Assembly (NCBI GenBank): GCA_028583415.1
Contig: CM053270.1
Span: 6,580,342 to 6,644,341, forward strand
Length of the DNA stretch: 64,000 bases
Reading direction: 5' to 3'
DNA from: Protea cynaroides
Taxonomy: Eukaryota; Streptophyta; Magnoliopsida; Proteales; Proteaceae
Shown: piece after piece, positions 1 through 10,760 of the stretch
Layout of the letters: each line of letters begins with the position of its first letter
Numbering within the stretch: the first letter of the stretch is position 1
Program-made: the position numbers and the translations under genes
Notes under the pieces: generated by a model
Databases searched by the model: none
Told to the model about the DNA's origin: nothing
Seen by the model: the letters and a program-made list of their open reading frames with translations, nothing else

Positions 1-799
1 TGAGGCAGCCTCAAATGGTAGGCCGCATGCCCGGCCCGCTACCTGCAGTCACTCGAACAATGGGGTTCGTCTCTTGGTGGGAGGCCGCACAGCCTATCGG
101 CTTGCGGCTGCTCTCAGGGTAGGCCCTTCTAAGCCTAGCAGGCCGCACGGTCAGGCCGGCCAGGGTCTTTCCTCTGAACCTTTCCCGTTTGGTCTGGGGT
201 CTCTAGGGGTTATTCCCTCTAGGCTCCTATGTCTAGTACAAGGGTTGGATACCCTTATGGAGATCAATTGAGGGTCTTGGTTGGCCTTACGTGGCCTATG
301 GTCCATTGAATGAATGCTGAACCAGCATTCCATCGACCCTGGACAACATTTGGCTTCCCATCAACGTTCAATGGCTTATTAGCATTCGATTTACACCTTC
401 TCAGAGGGTGGCTACGATCTCTGGGCACCCTTTATACTGATCAGAATCAAATAGGGAAGTTAGTGGGCTTACCGGTACCGCTCACGAAACTTGCACCGAT
501 CGTCTAAGCCTTGGAGCTCCTTTTCATGGAGGTGCAACTCAGAGATAGTGAGTTCCTCTCTCTATTCTAGTGCCCACTCTCTCAAAAACGTGTGTAGGGT
601 TTATGGGACCTCCCATGTGTATCGTTGTTAAGACTACCACTCGGCAAATCACTACGATGGTGCTACCTCTTTATCTTTATTATTTTAATCTTATTCAAGT
701 TTATCCCATGAGATGTGTGCCATGGGCTTGTTCTGGCCGCAGGTACGTGGGCTGCCTCTAGCGGCAGACCTCATGCAGCAAGCCGCATGTTCGGAGCCG
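1..799. other. GC-rich stretch without recognised gene
   Basis: I see no coding sequence here. The short open frames have no recognisable motif. The stretch is richer in G and C than the rest of the window, and the word GCCGCA recurs (for example near 21, 83, 141, 782 and 796), often as AGGCCGCAYG. This looks like part of an old repeat or LTR, but no ends or target duplication could be found. It lies downstream of the host gene. Confidence 0.4.
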
Positions 800-808
800 C
801 ATGTTTAG

Positions 809-968
809 GGATAGAAATCTTCTCCTACCATGTGGCAGGACGGCAACAGCCTGTCAAGGGTTGAATTTTATCTAGTGCAGATACCTATGTATTGATATGC
901 ACGCCAGATAAACCCCAGCCCTTGGATCTTGGCTGAAATCGTCCTGCCGCAGAAGACGATTTGGATCC
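809..968. mobile_element. Mutator-type foldback MITE (160 bp)
   Basis: The two halves are imperfect inverted copies of each other over nearly the whole length. The left arm starts GGATAGAAATC and the right arm, read in reverse, starts GGATCCAAATC. Shared blocks such as GGCAGGACG and TTTATCT follow in both. A perfect 9-bp direct repeat, CATGTTTAG, flanks it at 800-808 and 969-977. A 9-bp duplication with long terminal inverted repeats is the signature of Mutator-like elements. It has no coding capacity and would depend on a transposase elsewhere. Confidence 0.8.
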
Positions 969-977
969 CATGTTTAG

Positions 978-1506
978 AGCTTGCCAATGGCAGATGACAG
1001 TTTAAGTTGTGTCTTGTACGTCAACTTGTTTCGTTCATCAAGGTTTATCATTTAGGCTTTATATGGACATGCAAATCATTATTGTAAATTAATATTCACA
1101 AATTTAGAACATTTACCAGATACCGGTTTGTGAGTTCCTACTTCGGCTCAAAACCCATGACATTGGCCGTGTGAAGACCTGCCATGGTACGGAAATTTTG
1201 GGGATGCAGGTCTTACACTGGGGTTTGGAACTACGAGTAATATGGATATTGGGTTCTCAAGCAGCACATCAATTACAACCAAGAGGAACTTCTTTTCCAC
1301 TTTAAATTATAGATAACTAGTTCATATTCTGATTCTAGTCGAGTCCATCTCAATGACCCAATGGTAGAGCTACTCATTCCTGGACCAAGCCACCAAAACA
1401 GGTCAGAGTGTATGCTCATTCAACCATAAAACAGGTTAGAGAGATTAACCCTGGACCAACACAACAAAATGGTTCAATGTACAGTAGTAGTATGAACCCA
1501 ACTGAC
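978..1506. other. Unannotated gene-downstream sequence
   Basis: No gene or recognised repeat. A short imperfect duplication is visible around 1378-1410 and 1436-1470, with shared words such as CTGGACCAA and AACAGGT. Confidence 0.3.
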
Positions 1507-1508
1507 GA

Positions 1509-1532
1509 GGGAGAGAGAGAGAGAGAGAGAGA
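1509..1532. repeat. (GA)n microsatellite
   Basis: About 12 uninterrupted GA units, directly visible. Confidence 0.95.
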
Positions 1533-1916
1533 TGACCCTACATTGCAGTGGAGTAGGGCTGCTTTGGCACTAGGTAAGGAAAATTTTCCAAAAATGAAAA
1601 AAAGCTACAAAGAAAAACGACTCCAGGATGTGATTTAGAAACATCAACGTACACCTAGAAAAACTAGAGCATCTGAGTATCATACAGAACGTTTAATACC
1701 CAATAAGATGAGTTGCATTCTACGATTAAATGGGGAAAAATAACAGTAAAAGAAAATCTTATTAGAAAAATAATGAAAAACAATTCAAATATCATCACAG
1801 GGCTTGTTGCCCAACAAGAACTAAGAACTAAAAACTCATTCCTTAAAGAAAAAAAAAATCTCGTCCACCCACCCACTACCAAGGTAAGATTTCTGAATAT
1901 AAACACCGGCATCAGT

Positions 1917-2135
1917 TCATGAGCTCTTGACACTTCCAAAGAATCTCGAGAGTGGCAAGGGACCAGTACTCTCTTCGCTATCACTTTTAGAGCGTTTTGT
2001 TTTTGATTTGTGCTTCCTTTCCTTCTTTTTACGCTTTGACCTTGATTTTGATCTCTTTGCATCCTTTTCATCATCGTCGCTGCTAGATTCCGAGGATGAA
2101 CTAGAGGAACTAGACTCAGAAGATCTCCTGGAACG
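1917..2135 (-). CDS. Terminal exon, RS/K-rich tail of host gene
   Basis: The exon opens after a good acceptor (TTTGATTTGCAG) and encodes 72 residues before a TGA at 1917. It begins RSRRSSES, followed by a long serine run, an acidic patch (SSSDDDEKD), a basic Arg/Ser/Lys block (KRSKSRSKRKKKERKHK) and the compact end SRFFGSVKSS. Alternating SR, acidic and lysine-rich blocks are common in plant splicing-related nuclear proteins and can act as nuclear localisation signals. The preceding exon lies 28.5 kb away, and its end phase (0) fits this start. The reading frame is intact, although the exon is now isolated by transposons. Confidence 0.8.
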   Translation of the reverse strand, partial: RSRRSSESSSSSSSSESSSDDDEKDAKRSKSRSKRKKKERKHKSKTKRSKSDSEESTGPLPLSRFFGSVKSS

Positions 2136-3223
2136 CTGCAAATCAAAGTTCAATGAGATTGAAGCCAATGATAGGAAGATAAAGTAACTGAAGACCAAAC
2201 AATGAGATATTTCACATTGTGTTAACCTAATCATAGGCTCAAAGCCATATACAGTTTCAGACTGCTCCAAAACCCTTCCATACAGACGTGTATGAAGATA
2301 AACAGGAAAAATCACAAAAGAGTCTGTAAGCAGATGAAAGAAACTAGGACAAAGACCATAACACCACCACGCAATAAGTCAAAAGATCACAACAAAAAAC
2401 CATGCAATTAATCGTTCTCAAGTCATCCCATGTTAAGGTAACATCCACATTTGGAGTCCACAACACATGGATTCCAAAAAATGGAACCTTAAAAATATTA
2501 TCCGGTGACATTATCAAGTTTGGTATAATTCTCTTTCTGGAAATGACACCATGGTGATCATCAGAAAACTGTATAATTGGTTGGCATCATTCAAGTTAAG
2601 CAAGCCACTTCTTGGATGCATCATTGGCCAGAATTGAACTGACAAAATGAATCTGACCATTAACTCCTTTTGGCATCACATAATATAACATTGGGACGGG
2701 TTAGATAATGCAACTTTACCAGGTTGAGTGGGTGACAGGTTGACCACCTTGACTTATCTGCCTGGTGCTCACAATGTACTGTCACTGGAGGGTTCTTGAC
2801 GTTTCTAAGCGTCCTACACAGCTACTCAACCACTGATTTGGAGAACAAAGATGAGATTCTGGAATGGTACAAGTGAAAGCTTACGAGAAGATAAGGCTGG
2901 TTTAGAGATGAAGTTGCAGATCCAAAGATTTCTTTCTCTGAGGGTGGTGAAGGTGAACTAGGAAAAGGTAGACCACTGATGACATTCGGTAGCCATTGAA
3001 TTTACAAAGGATCTGAAGTAAAGGATAGGAAAGGGTGCCCAAGAATGAAAAAGTAGAGACCTATTAAAAAATCTCTAGGGATTTCTTGGATTATGTTAAA
3101 GGGCTTTTGGGAGAACTAGAGATCTTGGGGATTTATGATTGTTAGCTCTGCTATTCTGCTCTTTTTAATGGTCTCCTAGTGGTTTTTAGAAGCTAGGGAA
3201 TTTCTCCCCTTCTTTTTACCTTA
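2136..3223. other. Intron sequence, nothing recognised
   Basis: This is the 3' end of the 28.5-kb intron, adjoining the terminal exon. I see no transposon ends, coding motif or RNA gene. Confidence 0.4.
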
Positions 3224-3231
3224 GTTGTTGA

Positions 3232-4311
3232 CAAGTTTGGGAAACTCTATAATGAGCATCATTGGTGGTTCCAAGTGAGAATTGTTACGAGATTGCTCGA
3301 AACCGAGTTATATTGAAGGAGTTACGCTCTAATCAAACATTTAATCCAATATTGCTTGAATCCGAGTTATATTGAAGGAGTTACGCTCTGGTCAAACCTT
3401 ATTCGGAGTACGCGAATGCTATTTAAGGTCACCCTGGATGGAAATAAATTTTCGAAAATCAAAACAACAAAATATTTTGGCAAACTCTTGGTTTTTAATG
3501 ACATTTTACTCTAATAAAATTTATGGAATTTTTAGATTGGAGAAAAAAACTAGCATTTTAAAGTTGAAAATCGCTTCCGCAATTGAAAATCCATTTTAAG
3601 TTCTTCAACTAGAAAATTGACTTCTTATCCTTTTGGAATTTAAATTTTAGACTATTTCTATTGGATTCAAATGGGAGGTTTAGAAGTTGAATTTTAGACT
3701 ATTTTCATTAGATTCAAATGGGAGGTGTTTGCTTATTTATGAATAATATCTAAAATAATACTTAAATGATATTAGACATAAATGAAGCTTCATACTACTG
3801 TGCAAACATCATTAGGCGTACTCTAGCAGACTTGGGTCCAAAACACAATATGTCAAAACTTTATACCACTGTGCAATAGCTTTTGGCATACGTGCCTTGA
3901 AAAATACAAATTTGTATTTTTTTGTATTTTTCCTATTTTCTTGTAAAACTTACTTGCTACATTGACTTTATAAAATGAAATTCTGAGGTGGTCAGGCCAC
4001 AAGGTGCAATCCAGTCTGGCCACTTCAGGCCTATAGGGTCTAGGGAGATGGACAGCCGCAGTGCAAACTTGGATCCACAATACATAAAATACCCTTTTAA
4101 ATTTTTATTTTTTCTAAAACTAATTGAGGGAATTGGTGTCAAATGGTTAAAATAGGATACACAAAACAAATCAAGACCAAAACACAACTTTTGGGCCTCA
4201 AAACCTATGTTTTGAGTTGACCCAGGGAAAATTCCATATTTTGACCTAAGTTCAGTCAAAACCATGGCCAAATCGGTTTCTAGGCTGGTCAAAACGAGTT
4301 CTCAAACCTTG
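3232..4311. mobile_element. Non-autonomous hAT-like element (1080 bp)
   Basis: The left end reads CAAGTTTGGGAAACTC and the right end, reversed, reads CAAGGTTTGAGAACTCG, so the termini are imperfect inverted repeats beginning CA. The flanks GTTGTTGA (3224-3231) and GTTGTAGC (4312-4319) match at six of eight positions, consistent with an aged 8-bp hAT duplication. There is no transposase. The segment 3310-3790 is one arm of an AT-rich module, with the hallmark GAAGGAGTTACGCTC, that recurs in elements at 36979, 39009 and 47936. The hallmark occurs twice here, near 3316 and 3374. Confidence 0.6.
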
Positions 4312-4319
4312 GTTGTAGC

Positions 4320-4641
4320 ACCAAGGGCTGTTACACCAAGTGTTAAAGCACTATACAAGGGCTGTTTTGAATCCATTGAGGAAAAACAGGTTGTAATTGT
4401 ATAGCAGTATCTGAAAACATATCTTGGGGACACCTTAAAATGCTAATGGTATCATTATGAATACAAACCAAAACTGTGAAAGCCTACTTTTCTTTCTCGG
4501 ATATTCCTGAAATGTTTTACAGATATTCTTCATGATCAGATCAGTCAATGTCAAAAATTCTAGCAACATCTAAGCCCCCTACCTACATGTGCTTTCCAAC
4601 TTCTGGTTCTCTCTCTCTCTCTTGTGGCTTGAAGATATGGG
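4320..4641. other. Intron sequence, nothing recognised
   Basis: No gene found. A short CT run lies at about 4609-4622, just before the Gypsy remnant. Confidence 0.35.
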
Positions 4642-6642
4642 TTGTTCGTATTTTTTTTAAGATTTTTGGCCCCGGTTACTGCTAATCCTATGACAAATTG
4701 TTTGAAATCCAAAGAATTTGTTTGGACTAATGAAACCAATGAAAGCTTCAATTTAATTAAAAAGAAATTTGTTGAAGCACCCACACTTGCTTTACCAAAT
4801 TTTGAGGAAATTTCTGAAGTAAAGTGTTTTGGTTCCCATATTGGGATTGGGGGTGCTTTAAGCAAAAGGGGCATCCAATTGACCTATTTTAGTGAAAAAC
4901 TAAACAATGCTAGGATAAAATACTCTACTCTTGAGATTTATGCTATGGTGCAAGCCTTGAGGTTTTAGCGCCATTATTTGATTTATAAGGAGTTTATTTT
5001 ATACTCCGACCATGAGGCCTTTAGGTTCCTTAATGCCCAAAAGCGACTTAATGCTAGGCATGCTAAGCGGGTTTCTTATATTCAAGAGTATGACTTCGTG
5101 ATCCGTCACAAATCTGGAACTATGAACAAAGTGGCAGATGCACATAGTCACAAACTCTATCTTCTCAAAACCATGTCCTATGAAGTAATTGGGTTTGATC
5201 TTTTACCTAGTAATAATGAGACCTATATATATTTTGGAACAATTTGGGAAGAATGCAAGAATAGTCAAAATGATGAATTCATGATTTTAAACAATCATCC
5301 TATCAAAAAGAACCAACTTTGTATTCCCCAAGGTTCTTTAAGAGAAGAAAACCACCGAACTACATGTTAGGGGTTTAAGTGGTCATTTTGGTAGAGACAA
5401 GACCATAGCTTTAGTTAAAGATTGTTACTTTTGTCTAAATTAAACCATGATGTAGAACGGTTTGTCCAAAATTGTTTGGTAGGTCAAAAGACCAAGGGTA
5501 GGACCAAAATTGTGGACTTCAGACCCTACCTATATCCGACCACCCATGGAAAGATATTAGCATGGGCTTTGTTCTTGGGTTGCCCAAAACTCAACGTGGC
5601 TTTGATTCAATTTTTGTTATTGTTGATAGGTAATAAAATATAACACATTTCATTCCATGCAAGAACACTTCCAATGCTTCACATGTTGCTCACCACTTCT
5701 TTAAGGAGATTGTTCGACTTCATGGAGTGCGAAAATCCATTTCCTCTGATCGTGATACAAGATTCATGAGCCATTTTTTGCGTACCCTATGGAAGCTCAT
5801 AGGACCAAACTTCAAATTTCAAGTGTCTATCATCCACAACCAATGGGCAAACTGAAGTGGTTAATTGCTGCCTTAAAAATCTTCTCCGATGTCTTGCAAG
5901 TGATCATCCAAAACAATGGGATTTCATTTTACCCCAAGCTGAATTTGCCTACAATAATTCTAAGTGCTGATCAACACAAATGGCACCATTTGAAGTAGTT
6001 TATGGAAGAAATCCAAGCCATGTTTTGGATGGGTATCTATTCCTAATTCGGGAAAGGTTAGCATGGAAACAGAAGAATTGGTTAATCACATTAAGGAAGT
6101 GCAAGAGCAAGTGAAGATCCAACTACAATATACCAACTACCGTTATAAGGAAGCATATGATTCTTGGTGCCGGGATCTTGAATTCAAAGGAGATTTAGTT
6201 ATGGCATATTTGACGAAAGAAATGTTTCCAAAGCGGACATACTATAAACTTAAAAATACGAAGATGGGACCATGCCACATTCTCAAGAAGCTTGGGCCAA
6301 GCACATACGTATTAAAATACATGATGGAATTAGAATTAGTCCCATTTTCAACATTGCTGATCTCTACCCTCACCATGGAAAACCCAACCATCCCACACTC
6401 AATGTCAACGATGTGAATCTTCCAACCAACCTATCATCCCACAATTATAAGTTATTGATTCAAGGTCCATTACCCACACATAGAATCTTGTCTGTTAGAA
6501 AAACAAGCCTATTCCGGAAGATACTTGGGTTAGTGAGCATGAATTGAAGACACTTGATCATGATACTTGGGCAAAGATTGTCACTTCCTACTCGAGGTCA
6601 ACTTCTTCTGAAAAGGAGAATGATGACGTCACGGACATTTAA
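4642..6642 (+). pseudogene. Gypsy pol remnant: RT end, RNase H, integrase
   Basis: This is the 3' half of a Ty3/Gypsy polyprotein, broken by stops and frameshifts. In order it shows the end of reverse transcriptase with the RNase H start (about 4680-4965), the rest of RNase H (YSDHEAFRFLN, about 5005-5150), a degraded integrase zinc-finger part (about 5370-5560), integrase core remains (ISSDRDTRF near 5740) and a C-terminal domain (KMGPCHILKKLG near 6262-6303) ending near 6642. Gag, protease and most of reverse transcriptase are absent. The C-terminal style resembles CRM/Reina-type Gypsy elements, but I see no chromodomain. It lies inside the giant intron and cannot be functional. Confidence 0.75.
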
Positions 6643-7126
6643 TGTTGAAGTTGAGTTAGCAAACTGACGTTGTAACGAGCGTGCCCATTTCAACTCCCAT
6701 TCAAACATTTCTCTCCCCTACTACCCTTTATCCAATAACGTTTCATTTTCCAAAAGCTCCCAACGTCTCTATCACCCACTACCCCTATACTCAACTTATT
6801 CTAACGCCTCATTGCTATTCCCTAGGCCTCTCAACAACTCTTACCCCCTCCCCAGCATCTCTCTCTTTTATTTCCTTTATATTACTTGTAACTCTCTCAG
6901 TGAATACTTGTAAGCCTTTGTACTTTGGAGAGCTATTGAAACCCTATTGAGAGAATTTGAATCATCTTTGTGCTGAGAGTGTCTCACACTTGGGTTAAGA
7001 GAATTCCCAAGAGATCCTTGAGTTAAGTGGTCCCCTACGACCCTTGTCATCTTGTACTTGTCTTCTTAATTAGTATAAAATTACTCCCAATTTATAGTTT
7101 GCTCTTCAATTGGATTGTGAGCTACA
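6643..7126 (+). repeat. Probable 3' LTR remnant of the Gypsy fragment
   Basis: It follows directly on the end of the Gypsy polyprotein, starts TGTTGAAG and ends near CTACA before Copia coding sequence resumes. It contains an LTR-like transcription region (TACTTGTAACTCTC and TTGTACTTTGG near 6890-6925). No partner LTR is in the window, so the limits are approximate. Confidence 0.4.
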
Positions 7127-7171
7127 TTTATTATGCTTCTATCAATAGAGCTAGTAATCCTATTTTCCATA
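7127..7171 (+). pseudogene. Left piece of an old Copia RNase H
   Basis: The last bases, encoding SNPIFH, join in frame across the inserted Copia to KRTKHIEVDCHF just after 29763. This shows that the younger Copia landed inside the RNase H of an older one. The rest of the older element's 5' side has been lost or displaced. Confidence 0.6.
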
Positions 7172-7466
7172 TGTTACAAAGTTGGCCGAAGTTGGCCCAT
7201 AGGCCCATAAGCCCATAGACCCATGGGACCCACTAGATATCGCTAGCGCTAGCTAGCTAGTGACATCTAGTGCTGGCTCCCCTTTCTCTTCCTTCTTTAA
7301 TTAGTTACAGATTTATTTTCTTTTATTTTATTATTGTAATCTTCTCTTATTATCTCTTCTTAGAATAGAGACTTTCTTTGTAAATCTGTTTATTTTCTAT
7401 CTCTATAAATACAAAGTAGAGAGGAGAGTTATTTAACGATTTGGGCTACAGCACATTACTGTGTCG

Positions 7467-7516
<50 letters not shown>

Positions 7517-7581
7517 CAATCTTCTTCTCTTTTAATTTCTGGTTGCATACTTGTTGGTTGTTTCTTTGAGAAATTGTTACA
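7172..7581 (+). repeat. 5' LTR of Copia
   Basis: It starts TGTTACAAAG and ends AATTGTTACA, matching the 3' LTR at 29363-29763 apart from indels. It contains a (CT)n run at about 7471-7511 that is much longer than in the 3' copy. Confidence 0.93.
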
Positions 7582-7593
7582 TGGTATCAAAGC
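7582..7593 (+). other. Primer binding site, initiator tRNA-Met type
   Basis: TGGTATCAAAGC starts immediately after the LTR. It differs at one base from the usual TGGTATCAGAGC complement of plant initiator tRNA-Met. Confidence 0.85.
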
Positions 7594-7968
7594 ACTAGAT
7601 CTTTGGCCATCACTGATCAAAGAACTCTTGGTTTGATTGGCCTTTGATATTTTTGCTCTCTCTATATAACTACAATTTTCTATTTTACTATTACTAATTG
7701 GAGATCGAGATTACATCTATGAATATTGTTGCTAAATACTACTACTTTATGGACTTATGTTCTTGATCACCCCATTGGTAAAGTTATTATTCTCTCCTTG
7801 ACATCCATCACCCCCATTGAGCTTCTTTTTTCCTTTGGCCTCTCAGTAGCGGAACTGAGCTTTGGACCTACCACCATCTACCTTCACCCACGTTGAGCCT
7901 TTGGCCAATCAGTTGGCTGAACCGATAAAGACCCTAAGCCCACTGAGGCTCAGATCATCTCCATCAAG

Positions 7969-8726
7969 TTGAAAGGAGTTTCTAATTATCTGTTATGGGC
8001 TCAGGCTATCAAAGCCTCCTTTATTCTTTCTAAAAACAAAGCCACGCTGTTAAATGATGAGCCTCGTGTATGTGATGTGAAAGACAGTGAATCTGTCAAA
8101 CTGTACAATACCTGGTTAAGAGATAATTCTCAGGTTCAAACATGGTTGTGGAACAGTATTGATACCTCCATCCTACCCACTGTAATGTTCCACAATACAG
8201 CCAAGGCCATTTGGGCTGATCTGCAAGAGACATATGGGCAAGATAAGAATGTCTATCGCCTCTATGACCTATATGAGCAGATATTCACTTACTCTATTAG
8301 TGAAAAATCCCAAGTGACTACTATGGTGGCTTCAAAGGGCTTATTGAAGAAATACAAGTTGTGCAGCCTCTTACCAATGATTTGAGCAAAATCAAAGCTC
8401 AACAATCTGAGTTCTACGTTACTAAATTTTTGGTTGGCCTTTCCCCAAAATATCATAGTGTTAAAAGTCAACTTCTTACAGGAGCCTCTATCCCTACCCT
8501 TAGCGAGACCTTTTTTCGCCTTCAGCGATTGGTCCCACAAAGTGACTCTCCTGTCAAGGACATTTCTGCTTTGTTTGTTGGCCATGGCCGAGGCCGTGGC
8601 CGTGGATCCACTCGTGGTCGTGACCGTGATCCTCCGAAATATGGCAATGGGCGGACATCTTCTGAAAAAGCTAATAGATATTGTACCCATTGTCACAAGA
8701 CTAACCAAATGGTGGAAAGCTATTAG
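7969..8726 (+). pseudogene. Copia gag (capsid) remnant
   Basis: The frame at 7969-8385 carries the Copia capsid region (NYLLWAQAIKASF, then AIWADLQETYGQ). It shifts near 8361-8385 and continues to 8726 with a Gly/Arg-rich stretch (GHGRGRGRGSTRGRD). The nucleocapsid zinc knuckle is spoiled: after CTHC the expected His and final Cys are not where they should be, and the last position reads Y. In an active element this protein would coat the RNA in virus-like particles in the cytoplasm. Confidence 0.8.
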
Positions 8727-8852
8727 GATATAAATGGTCGTCTTGACTGGGCAGATACCCTCGCCAACAATGTTACTACTGAGGATGCCACATATCCCAT
8801 CCAGGCTCCTCCTACGCAGACATCTGCGCCATCCAATGCACAGTATGAGGCC

Positions 8853-10008
8853 TTGCTCCTTCGGATTCAACATCTAGAGGCTACTAGACCACTACCCACT
8901 GCCACCCTGGCCCACACAAGTACAATTGCCTTGTTATCTACCATCCTTTCTACCCCTTGGATTATAGACTCTGGCGCTACCTGTCACATGACAGGACAGC
9001 CTTCTACCCTTACAACCCTTAATGATACACCGAAGTCTGTCACCATTTACCTTGCCGATGGATCATCTACCACGGCTTCCCAACATGGGAATATTACCCT
9101 TACCCCGTCCTTATCCTTGTCCTCTGTCCTTCATGTTCCCAAATTTCCTCTTAATCTTATGTCTATTAGTCAACTTACAAAATCACATAACTATGTTGCA
9201 ACCTTTTTTCCTTCTTATTGTACATTTCAGGATCTCAGGACCAAGGCGACGATTGGTGGCGGGCATGAGCATGCTAGTCTATATTATTTGGAGCTACCTG
9301 AACTCGTTCCCACCGCTGTTACCACATCTACTTCCACCCCTCGTCAATGGCACCATCGGCTTGGTCATCTATCTCTTTCTAAGTTAAAGGCTCTTGTCCA
9401 TAGTTGCAAGTTGCTCTCTACCTTACAATGTGAGGCTTGTGAACTAAGGAAACATCATCGTTCCTCTTTTCCAACTAGTCCTACACCTAGGCAATCTTCC
9501 ATGTTTTCTTTAGTTCATTCTAATGTTTGGGGACCTTGTCGAATTCCCAATCGGCTTGGTTTCTCGTACTTTGTAACCTTTGTAGACGGTTATTTCTACA
9601 TGACTTGGCTCTATTTAATAAAAGAACGGTCTGAATTTATTAATATTTTCAAGGGTTTTCATAAAGAAATTGCCACTCAATTTGGTACTCCTATCAAAGT
9701 TCTACGTACTGATAATGCCCTTGAATATGTTCAGTCTGCCATCTCTGATTTCTGTTTTGCCAATGGCATTATACACCATACCGGTTGTGCTTACACTCCT
9801 CAACAAAATGGAGTTGTTAAGTGTAAAAATAGACATCTTCTGGATATTGCTAGGTCTCTCATTCTCCATATGAATGTTCCTAAGTATTATTGGAGTGATA
9901 CTGTTTTAGCTGTCTGTTACTTGATTAACAAGATGTCTTCTTCTGTCCTCCACAATAAAATTCCTTTTAAACTTTTTTATCCTAGTACTCCCTTATTTTT
10001 AATTTCTC
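8853..10008 (+). pseudogene. Copia protease and integrase, first part
   Basis: The protease motif WIIDSGATCHM (about 8958-8990) is intact. A GAG-pre-integrase domain follows (HHRLGHLS near 9350), then the zinc-binding CEAC. The integrase core shows damage: the first acidic position reads HSNVWGP instead of HSDVWGP, and the glutamate after PQQNG reads VVKCKNR where families have VAERKNR. The second aspartate (RTDN) remains. The frame is cut at the Gypsy insertion site near 10013 and resumes at 27302. Confidence 0.85.
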
Positions 10009-10013
10009 CTCGT

Positions 10014-10689
10014 TGTTGATACCATAATTCGCTCACTTATCATGGTGCGACACTTGTCGTCAGAATTCATGATGTAAAAAGAGAACACGTGTCTTGGTGG
10101 TTTCGACCGACAAATTGTCAATCTTGGCGAGTGCCTCTTCTTGCGAGTTGGGACTCGCCCCCAAAACGGTGTGGAATTTCAAGTCGCATAATTACTTGGC
10201 GACTTAGTGATTAAATGCCTCAACTCGTGCCTCATCATGCTCTTCGGCTGTCACATGTGTCATCACGGAAATAGGTTCCGTGATGATCTTTCCTTGCTGA
10301 TTATGACAGGCGACTTGACGCATCTTGGCCGTTGGTTTATAATCTTACGGTCACACTTGAATCTCGGAGATACTCTTGACGGTTATACGGTTACTCCCAT
10401 GCTTTATCCCAAGAATATTCAAGATTCTCCAACGTCTATAAAATCCATTCGACGCACATTCAGAAAAACAAAATTCTCAGCTAAGTAGTTTGATTCCCTC
10501 TTGAATTCATTTTCTTCCTCCACAACCAAGGAGCTTGACCTTCTCAAGCTCCATACTGTTAGCTTCATCACTGACTTCATCGTCGGATTGGACGTCAAGC
10601 TATTTCAGCCTGCCCTCCGGTAACGATTTTACTCTTTCCATCTTGCAGGAGAACGCAGATTAAGTGCCAGTCAGTAAATAGCCACAACA
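10014..10689 (+). repeat. 5' LTR of Gypsy/Tat
   Basis: It starts TGTTGATACC and ends GCCACAACA. It contains paired words such as GGCGAGTGCC and GCGAGTTGGGACTCGC. It matches 26607-27296. Confidence 0.93.
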
Positions 10690-10692
10690 GTT

Positions 10693-10709
10693 TGGCGCCC
10701 ACCGTGGGG
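10693..10709 (+). other. Primer binding site of Gypsy/Tat
   Basis: TGGCGCCCACCGTGGGG lies three bases after the LTR. This type of site is frequent in plant Tat and Athila elements. Confidence 0.7.
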
Positions 10710-10760
10710 CCATCATTTTTCTTGAAGATCTGAATTCAAGACTCTGCCTATTTCTGAAAC

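Noticed and set aside
1664..2146. Minus-strand 160-codon open frame over the terminal exon
   Set aside because: It overlaps the RS-rich exon in another frame and has no motif; the frame with the acceptor and RS tail is clearly the coding one.
4609..4622. CT run as a CRISPR-like or regulatory array
   Set aside because: It is a simple microsatellite. No spacer-repeat structure exists anywhere in this eukaryotic window.
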